From: Acetobacteraceae bacterium | GTDB taxonomy: Bacteria > Pseudomonadota > Alphaproteobacteria > Acetobacterales > Acetobacteraceae | DNA length: 11,401 nt | Direction: 5' to 3' | Assembly: GCA_019237355.1 (NCBI GenBank) | Contig: JAFAHH010000804.1 | Span: 1-11,401, forward strand | In this document: positions 6,824-11,401 of the stretch, one piece after another | How positions within the stretch are numbered: the first letter of the stretch is position 1 | Layout of the letters: each line of letters starts with the position of its first letter | Program-made: the position numbers and the translations under genes | The notes under the pieces: model-generated | Database searches by the model: none | Told to the model about the DNA's origin: nothing | The model's input: only the letters and a program-made list of their open reading frames with translations

Positions 6824-7160
6824 TTGTCTCGAAAGCAAGTCCGGCATCCACGAACTCGAGCCCTCGAAACATGACTTGCTGGAATCACATCCCGAGGGAG
6901 GTTCGCGATTACCTCAACGTTCACGCCGGGCCGGCTCCTGTCAAGCTTAGGCTCCAACCTTAGTTGATTGGAAGCCGTAGGCTCCTGCTGGGGAACCCTT
7001 GACCTTCGCGAGTGTTCCTCCGCCCAGAGCCGCGCTACACTGCTGGCGCGAGCGCACCATCTCCAGCTCCCGCCGGAAATAATGAGCATTATCGCCAAGG
7101 CCGGCTCACCTTAGCGGGCCACCTGGAAGTGGGATTAACCTGAAAGGGTAGGCAAAAGAA
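6824..7160. promoter_or_regulatory. Divergent intergenic region between the phosphonate locus and the sugar-acid operon
   Basis: A 337-nt gap between divergently read genes, with no supported gene in it. It should hold promoters for both units. Visible elements: a TTGACA on the minus strand (6939-6944) without a good -10 at 16-18 nt; TTGACC on the plus strand (6999-7004), also without a matching -10; two direct TAGGCTCC octamers at 6948-6955 and 6978-6985, 30 nt apart; and an imperfect inverted pair (GGCTCCAA from 6950 against TTGGAAGCC 6968-6976). The last two could be operator sites for a regulator of the sugar-acid operon. The dehydratase has a fair ribosome site (AGGGTAGG, 7145-7152). Confidence 0.45.
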
Positions 7161-8951
7161 ATGGCCAAGAAAGCACCAGAGACCAAACGGCTTCGGAGCC
7201 GGCGTTGGTTCGACGACCCGGCCGATCCCGGGATGACCGCGCTCTATATCGAGCGCTACATGAATTTCGGCATCACGCGCGAGGAGCTGCAGGGCGGTAA
7301 GCCGATCATCGGCATTGCTCAAACGGGCTCTGATCTTTCCCCATGCAACCGGCACCATCTGGAGCTTGCGAACCGAGTGCGCGCTGGGATTCGCGATGCG
7401 GGCGGGATCCCCTTCGAGTTCCCCGTGCATCCAATCCAGGAGACCGGCAAAAGGCCGACGGCCGCCCTCGACCGCAACCTGGCTTATCTCGGCCTGGTTG
7501 AGATCCTGCATGGCTATCCAATCGATGGCGTCGTGCTCACGACCGGGTGCGACAAGACCACCCCCGCCTGCATGATGGCGGCGGCCACGGTGAATATCCC
7601 CGCAATCGTGCTCTCCGGCGGGCCGATGCTCGACGGGTGGTGGAAAGGCAAGCTCTCCGGTTCCGGCACCATCGTGTGGGAAGGCCGCAAGCTGCATGCC
7701 GAGGGCCTGCTCGACTACAAGCAGTTCATGGAAATGGTCGCAAGCTCAGCGCCTTCCGTGGGGCACTGCAATACGATGGGCACGGCCTCCTCGATGAATG
7801 CCCTGGCCGAAACAGTCGGCATGTCGCTTCCGGGTTGTGCCGCCATTCCCGCTCCGTACCGCGAGCGGGGCTGGATGGCCTATGAGACGGGCAGGCGCAT
7901 CGTCGGGATGGTGCATGAAAATCTGCGCCCCTCCGATATCATGACCAAAGCGGCGTTTGAGAATGCGGTGGTCGCGGCGGCGGCGCTGGGCGCGAGCTCC
8001 AATTGCCCCATCCATATGATTGCAACTGCCCGGCATATGGGGGTGGAACATAGCCTCGAGGACTGGCAGCGACTCGGGCCGGACATTCCGCTTCTCGTGG
8101 ACTGCCAGCCGGCAGGGCGGTTCCTTGGGGAACGATTTCACCGGGCAGGGGGCGTCCCGGCTGTGCTGAAAGAGCTGCTCAACGCCGGGAAGCTGAATGG
8201 CGACGTGATGACCGTTACCGGCCGAACCTTGGCGCAAAATCTGGAGAATGTCCCCGAGCCAGATCGCGAAGTCATCCGGCCCTATTCCGCCCCGCTTAAG
8301 GAGAATGCGGGCTACATTGTGCTCTCGGGCAATCTCTTCGATAGCGCCGTTATTAAGACGAGCGTGATCAGCGATGACTTCCGGCGCCGCTTCCTCTCCG
8401 ATCCGGAGCATCCGAACGTGTTTGTGGGCAAGGCGGTCGTCTTCGAAGGTCCGGAAGATTACCACGTCCGGATCGAGGACCCGGAGCTTGGGGTCGACGA
8501 TCGGTCCATCCTCGTGATCCGCAATTGCGGCCCCGTAGGCTATCCCGGGGGCGCCGAAGTGGTCAACATGCAGCCCCCGGCCGCGTTGCTGAAGGCCGGC
8601 ATCGATGCTTTGCCGACGATGGGCGATGGGCGGCAATCGGGCACTTCGGCCAGCCCGTCAATCCTCAACGTTTCACCCGAGGCAGCGGTTGGCGGAGGGC
8701 TTGCGCTGCTGCGTACTGGCGATCCGATCCGGATCGATCTGAATAACCGCCGGGTCGATGTGCTGGTGCCGGAAGAGGAATGGCAAGCGCGGCGCGCCGC
8801 GTACAAGCCACCGGAGCTTCTCCATATGACTCCCTGGGAGGAAATCCAGCGCGGCACAGTTGGCCAGTTCGGGACCGGCGGCTGTCTCGAGCTCGCCACA
8901 AAATACATCAACATCATCGAAACACGAGGCGAATCGCGGAATAACCACTGA
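7161..8951 (+). CDS. IlvD/Edd-family aldonate dehydratase (D-xylonate/L-arabinonate type)
   Basis: Iron-sulfur, Mg-dependent dehydratase that converts a sugar acid to its 2-keto-3-deoxy form. 596 residues, matching the roughly 580-600 of the pentonate dehydratase branch (XylD of Caulobacter is very similar throughout as I recall it). The cluster-ligand cysteines lie in SPCNRHH (Cys62), TTGCDKTTP (Cys130) and GHCNTMGTAS (Cys203), the same spacing as XylD. The C-terminal GDGRQSGTSASPS (488-500) holds the probable active-site serine. The ATG at 7161 has a purine-rich ribosome site 8 nt upstream. It is the first gene of a three-gene operon, 14 nt from the dehydrogenase. The closest characterised relatives act on D-xylonate, but the downstream genes belong to routes through a 2,4-diketo acid. 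L-fuconate, D-arabinonate or a related acid is therefore equally plausible. Amino-acid dihydroxyacid dehydratase activity is unlikely. Confidence 0.9.
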   Translation: MAKKAPETKRLRSRRWFDDPADPGMTALYIERYMNFGITREELQGGKPIIGIAQTGSDLSPCNRHHLELANRVRAGIRDAGGIPFEFPVHPIQETGKRPTAALDRNLAYLGLVEILHGYPIDGVVLTTGCDKTTPACMMAAATVNIPAIVLSGGPMLDGWWKGKLSGSGTIVWEGRKLHAEGLLDYKQFMEMVASSAPSVGHCNTMGTASSMNALAETVGMSLPGCAAIPAPYRERGWMAYETGRRIVGMVHENLRPSDIMTKAAFENAVVAAAALGASSNCPIHMIATARHMGVEHSLEDWQRLGPDIPLLVDCQPAGRFLGERFHRAGGVPAVLKELLNAGKLNGDVMTVTGRTLAQNLENVPEPDREVIRPYSAPLKENAGYIVLSGNLFDSAVIKTSVISDDFRRRFLSDPEHPNVFVGKAVVFEGPEDYHVRIEDPELGVDDRSILVIRNCGPVGYPGGAEVVNMQPPAALLKAGIDALPTMGDGRQSGTSASPSILNVSPEAAVGGGLALLRTGDPIRIDLNNRRVDVLVPEEEWQARRAAYKPPELLHMTPWEEIQRGTVGQFGTGGCLELATKYINIIETRGESRNNH

Positions 8952-8965
8952 CCGGGGGGGAAGCT

Positions 8966-9715
8966 ATGGCGGGCAGGCTAGCGGGCAAGGCGGCCTTTAT
9001 CACCGCAGCCGGGCAAGGCATCGGGCGGGCGACCGCCCTTGCCTTCGCCGCCGAGGGGGCGCGGGTCGTTGCAACCGATCTGAACGAGGCCCTGGTGCAG
9101 GAGATCGCGAGCGACTCCATTCGCGCTCTGCGGCTCGATGTGCTGCAAGCCCCCGCCATCGTCCAAGCCGCGCAGGATGCCGGGCCGGTTGATATTCTTT
9201 TCAATTGCGCCGGCTATGTGCATCAAGGAACCGTGCTCGATGCGACCGAAGAAGATTGGGATTTTGCGTTCACCCTGAACGTGAGGTCGATGTTTCGCAC
9301 GATAAGGGCGTTCCTACCCGGAATGCTCGAGCGTGGCGGAGGCTCCATCATCAACATCGCCTCCGCCGCCGGTAGCATCAAGGGCGCGCCCAACCGCTTT
9401 GTGTATGGCACGACTAAAGCGGCGGTGGTTGGGCTGACCAAATCGGTTGCCGCCGATTACGTGGCGCGCGGCATCCGCTGCAATTGCATCTGCCCCGGTA
9501 CGATCGCTACCCCAAGCCTTGAGGAACGAATCGGCGCAACCGCCGCCCAGGCAGGGTCAATCGAGGCTGCACGCGCGGCCTATGTGGGCCGCCAGGCGAT
9601 GGGACGGCTCGGAACGGCGGACGAGATCGCGGCCCTCGCGGTCTATCTCGGCAGCGATGAAAGCCAGTTCCTGACCGGACAACCGATCGTCATTGATGGC
9701 GGCTGGACCTTATAG
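8966..9715 (+). CDS. NAD-dependent short-chain dehydrogenase, probable 2-keto-3-deoxyaldonate 4-dehydrogenase
   Basis: Rossmann-fold oxidoreductase expected to oxidise the C4 hydroxyl of a 2-keto-3-deoxyaldonate to the 2,4-diketo acid. 249 residues. The cofactor loop is TAAGQGIG (13-20), with Asp38 in VVATDLN favouring NAD over NADP. NCAG lies at 80-83; the catalytic triad is Ser133 (IAS), Tyr147 and Lys151 (YGTTK). FVYGTTKAAVVGLTKSVAAD, CPGTIATPSLEERI and the end VIDGGWTL closely follow the group that includes 2-keto-3-deoxy-L-fuconate dehydrogenase and mammalian BDH2. The start at 8966 follows a G-rich ribosome site (GGGGAAG) 14 nt after the dehydratase stop. Placement between an aldonate dehydratase and an FAH-family hydrolase supports the pathway role. 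The exact sugar acid (C6 deoxy or C5) is not determined. Confidence 0.88.
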   Translation: MAGRLAGKAAFITAAGQGIGRATALAFAAEGARVVATDLNEALVQEIASDSIRALRLDVLQAPAIVQAAQDAGPVDILFNCAGYVHQGTVLDATEEDWDFAFTLNVRSMFRTIRAFLPGMLERGGGSIINIASAAGSIKGAPNRFVYGTTKAAVVGLTKSVAADYVARGIRCNCICPGTIATPSLEERIGATAAQAGSIEAARAAYVGRQAMGRLGTADEIAALAVYLGSDESQFLTGQPIVIDGGWTL

Positions 9716-9718
9716 CAC

Positions 9719-9723
9719 GGAGG
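9719..9723 (+). promoter_or_regulatory. Strong ribosome binding site for a TTG start
   Basis: GGAGG lies 6 nt before TTG at 9730. The family's N-terminus (MKLLRYG) begins exactly at this TTG, so the site decides a non-ATG start. Confidence 0.7.
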
Positions 9724-9729
9724 CTGCTC

Positions 9730-10575
9730 TTGAAACTTTTGCGCTACGGCCCGGCCGGAGCCGAGAAGCCAGGCTTGCTCGACGCCAGCGGCGCGATCCG
9801 TGACCTCTCTGGCGTCGTTCGTGACATCGATGGCGAAGCCATTTCGCCGGCCGGGTTGCAGAGGCTCGCGGCACTCGACCCCGCCGGCCTGCCCCGCATT
9901 GACGGTTCGTCGCGCATTGGCCCTTGCGTGGTCCGCCCGCTCAATTTCGTCTGCATCGGCCTCAATTATGCCGACCACGCCGCAGAAACCGGCGGTAAGA
10001 TTCCGAAAGAACCGATCATTTTCTTGAAGTCGCTGAGCGCCTATCATGGGCCTTATGATGATGTGAGAATCCCACGCGGATCAAAGAAGACCGACTGGGA
10101 GGTGGAGCTTGGCGTCGTTATCGGCACGAAAGCCAGCTATGCCCAGGCCCACGAGGGGATGGATCACGTCGCCGGCTATTGCATCGTTAATGATGTCAGC
10201 GAACGCGAATTTCAGACCGAGCGCGGCGGTCAATGGGATAAGGGCAAAGGCTGCGATACGTTTGGCCCGACCGGCCCTTGGCTGGTCACCAAGGACGAGG
10301 TGCGTGATCCGCAGAATCTATCCCTGTGGCTGGAAGTCGACGGTAAGCGGATGCAGAACGGAAATACGCGCACGATGATCTTCGATGTGCGAAAGCTGGT
10401 CAGTTATGTGAGTCATTTCATCACGCTTTACCCAGGCGACATCATCGCGACGGGCACACCCCCCGGCGTGGGGATGGGAATCAAGCCTGAGCCGGTTTAT
10501 TTGCAACCTGGCCAGATCATGCGATTGGGGATCGAAGGGCTGGGTGAGCAGCAGCAGCGGGTTATTGCGGCCTAG
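9730..10575 (+). CDS. Fumarylacetoacetate hydrolase family protein, probable 2,4-diketo-3-deoxyaldonate hydrolase
   Basis: Metal-dependent hydrolase expected to cleave a 2,4-diketo-3-deoxy sugar acid into pyruvate plus L-lactate (from fuconate or rhamnonate) or glycolate (from pentonates). 281 residues, normal for this branch. The N-terminal region opens MKLLRYGPAGAEKPG. The core shows CIGLNYADHA (75-84), then the metal ligands Glu124 and Glu126 (DWEVELG) and Asp155 (NDVSERE), followed by RGGQWDKGKGCDTFGPTGPW, and PGDIIATGTPPGVG near the C-terminus. It begins at TTG 9730 behind a strong GGAGG and ends the operon, 14 nt after the dehydrogenase. Some databases name this branch ureidoglycolate lyase, but no ureide genes are nearby and the operon favours the sugar-acid role. 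A decayed second copy of its 3' half lies downstream. Confidence 0.9.
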   Translation: MKLLRYGPAGAEKPGLLDASGAIRDLSGVVRDIDGEAISPAGLQRLAALDPAGLPRIDGSSRIGPCVVRPLNFVCIGLNYADHAAETGGKIPKEPIIFLKSLSAYHGPYDDVRIPRGSKKTDWEVELGVVIGTKASYAQAHEGMDHVAGYCIVNDVSEREFQTERGGQWDKGKGCDTFGPTGPWLVTKDEVRDPQNLSLWLEVDGKRMQNGNTRTMIFDVRKLVSYVSHFITLYPGDIIATGTPPGVGMGIKPEPVYLQPGQIMRLGIEGLGEQQQRVIAA

Positions 10576-10617
10576 AGCTGGGGGTTGCCTGCCAGACATG
10601 CGACGCGCTTCTTACGT

Positions 10618-10642
10618 CATGCGCGGGCTTTGACCGCGCATG
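10618..10642. terminator. Stem-loop after the sugar-acid operon
   Basis: CATGCGCGG (10618-10626) pairs perfectly with CCGCGCATG (10634-10642) across a 7-nt loop, 43 nt after the hydrolase stop and just before the decayed copy. No T run follows, so intrinsic termination is uncertain. Position fits a 3'-end structure for the operon. Confidence 0.4.
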
Positions 10643-10652
10643 CACCAGCCCA

Positions 10653-11055
10653 GTGGAGCTTGGCGTCGGTCATCGTGACGAAAGCCAGCTACGCCCAGGC
10701 CCACGAGGCGATGGATGACCGCTGACTATTGCATCGTTAACGATGTCAGCGAACGCGAATTTCAGACTGAACGAGGCGGCCAATGGGATAAGGGCAAAGG
10801 CTACGATACGTTTGGCTCCGCCGGCCCTTGGCTTGTCACAGGGACGAGGTCCCTGATCCACAAAACGTCTCTCTACGGCTCGATGTCGAGGGCAAGGGAA
10901 TGCAGAATGGTAATACGCAGACGATGCAACCGGCACGCCTCGCGGCGTAGGGATGGGGATCAAGCCTGAGCCTATTTATTTTGCAACCCGCCCCGGCGAT
11001 GCACTTGGGCATCGAGGGGCTCCGGGAGCAGCAGCAGCGACTGATTGCAGCGTAG
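10653..11055 (+). pseudogene. Decayed partial copy of the FAH-family hydrolase gene
   Basis: This stretch aligns along its whole length with 10099-10575, the 3' 60% of the intact hydrolase gene, and ends at the same relative TAG. It lacks the 5' part and carries several frameshifts. One is near GGATGACCGCTGA (10711-10723). Another is a one-base loss after the GPWLVT-equivalent region (about 10838). A third is a deletion of about 70 nt corresponding to 10377-10446 of the parent. Within the well-kept 90 nt (10177-10266 against 10727-10816) there are six differences, five of them silent. It therefore diverged partly under protein-level selection before decaying, and is not a fresh duplicate. The 85-residue frame at 10715-10969 keeps the NDVSEREFQTERGG segment and then runs out of frame. 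No function is expected. Confidence 0.9.
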
Positions 11056-11131
11056 CTCGATTGTGCAGAATGAAGCGATATTGCTGATAAAAACGTGGCG
11101 ATCCCTACTGACGTCCACTAGGTTCCGAGGA

Positions 11132-11166
11132 CTAGAGCGGGTTCCACTCAGGTGGAACCGCTCTAG
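11132..11166. repeat. Long imperfect inverted repeat (15-bp stem with one bulge)
   Basis: CTAGAGCGGGTTCCAC (11132-11147) pairs with GGTGGAACCGCTCTAG (11151-11166), with a single bulged G and a very short loop. The strand-symmetric form is typical of a small mobile-element end or an extragenic palindrome. It opens the hairpin-rich block at the right end. Confidence 0.75.
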
Positions 11167-11187
11167 CAGTCTGCTGGAAAAGGAACG

Positions 11188-11254
11188 CCAGGGCTCCGCC
11201 CTGGACCCGTCATGCGGGGAGCATGCTGTTCGCATGACGGGGCCGAGAGGCCCC
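11188..11254. repeat. Cluster of three consecutive hairpins, dispersed-repeat-like
   Basis: Three perfect inverted repeats follow each other: CCAGGGC/GCCCTGG (11188-11204, 3-nt loop), CCCGTCATGCG/CGCATGACGGG (11206-11241, 14-nt loop) and GGGGCC/GGCCCC (11239-11254, loop GAGA). The second and third share three bases, so they may be alternative folds. The GCCAGGGCTCCGCCCTGGACCC wording resembles structured intergenic repeats I recall from many G+C-rich alphaproteobacteria, but copy number in this genome cannot be seen here. Confidence 0.65.
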
Positions 11255-11360
11255 AGACCCCACCGCTAGAGCACTTTAGCTCTTAGTCGAATCACCGGGG
11301 GGATTCCGGCGCGGCAGAAATTCTGATTCACCCTGTGGGCTGGATCGGAGGCCAGCATGA

Positions 11361-11401
11361 ATGGCCGCACCTTATTCCTCGGACTTGCGCACGCGCGTGG
11401 T
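11361..11401 (+). mobile_element. Start of an IS630-family transposase gene (cut by the window edge)
   Basis: The ATG at 11361 opens a frame reading MAAPYSSDLRTRVV up to the edge. This matches the conserved beginning of IS630-family transposases (M-x-x-PYS-x-DLR-x-RV). A GGAGG at 11347-11351 lies 9 nt upstream. An earlier ATG at 11357 is in another frame and gives no family match. Only 13 complete codons are visible, so the family call rests on this short but distinctive opening. The DDE catalytic part lies outside the window. Confidence 0.72.

Larger units (their letters stand above)
11056..11360. other. Non-coding, hairpin-rich junction upstream of the IS630 transposase
   Basis: About 305 nt without a gene. 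It carries a chain of strong inverted repeats (11132-11254) and then the leader of the IS630-type transposase. CTAGAGC occurs forward at 11132 and 11266, and inverted at 11160-11166. The leader also shows AGAGC/GCTCT (11268-11272 / 11279-11283) and GAATCA/TGATTC (11289-11294 / 11334-11339). One of these regions probably contains the left terminal repeat of the element, but the exact end cannot be set without the other end. Confidence 0.5.

Noticed and set aside
6939..6944. Perfect TTGACA on the minus strand as a -35 box for the nucleotidyltransferase-dioxygenase unit
   Set aside because: No acceptable -10 hexamer lies 16-18 nt downstream, so I do not call a promoter from it alone.
7746..8636. 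Minus-strand frame inside the dehydratase gene
   Set aside because: Shadow of a fully conserved IlvD/Edd gene.
10715..10969. 85-codon frame in the hydrolase remnant as a possible small protein
   Set aside because: Only its first part matches the hydrolase and it then runs into a shifted frame; it lacks both glutamate metal ligands and is best read as pseudogene debris.
317..11113. Exact 11-nt direct repeat CCCTACTGACG at 317-327 and 11103-11113, near both ends of the gene cluster, considered as island attachment sites
   Set aside because: In a window of this size several 11-nt matches are expected by chance, similarity does not extend clearly beyond the match, and there is no integrase or tRNA gene.

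Overview
This is a G+C-rich window with tightly packed genes. Protein content, codon use and the IS630-type transposase start at the right edge suggest a proteobacterium, most likely alphaproteobacterial. That placement is an inference; there is no rRNA or other taxonomic marker here. I see no tRNA, rRNA or CRISPR array.

Left part (about 460-6823): a phosphonate (C-P bond) biosynthesis locus. A bifunctional phosphoenolpyruvate mutase fused to a nucleotidyltransferase (460-2163) is translationally coupled to phosphonopyruvate decarboxylase (2163-3416). A 2-aminoethylphosphonate (AEP) aminotransferase lies on the opposite strand (3382-4581), convergent with and overlapping the decarboxylase. 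Next come a CDP-alcohol phosphatidyltransferase-like membrane enzyme (4696-5340, plus strand) and a minus-strand pair: a LicC/sugar-type nucleotidyltransferase (6071-6823) and a PhyH-type Fe(II)/2-oxoglutarate dioxygenase (5322-6074). Read together: PEP -> phosphonopyruvate -> phosphonoacetaldehyde -> AEP -> CMP-AEP -> transfer to a lipid or glycan alcohol, with possible hydroxylation of AEP or of the head group. No C-P bond-cleaving enzyme (phosphonatase PhnX or C-P lyase) is present, which favours biosynthesis over catabolism.

Middle-right part (7161-10575): a compact plus-strand operon for oxidative, non-phosphorylating sugar-acid breakdown. It encodes an IlvD/Edd-family aldonate dehydratase (XylD type), an NAD-type short-chain dehydrogenase resembling 2-keto-3-deoxy-L-fuconate dehydrogenases, and a fumarylacetoacetate-hydrolase-family enzyme with a TTG start. 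The expected chain is aldonate -> 2-keto-3-deoxyaldonate -> 2,4-diketo-3-deoxyaldonate -> pyruvate plus lactate or glycolate.

Right end (10576-11401): a decayed second copy of the hydrolase gene (10653-11055), then a run of strong hairpins typical of dispersed repeats (11132-11254), then the leader and first 41 nt of an IS630-family transposase gene. This end looks like a rearrangement-prone junction. The far left (3-146) holds the tail of an unidentified gene, followed by about 310 nt with one strong stem-loop.
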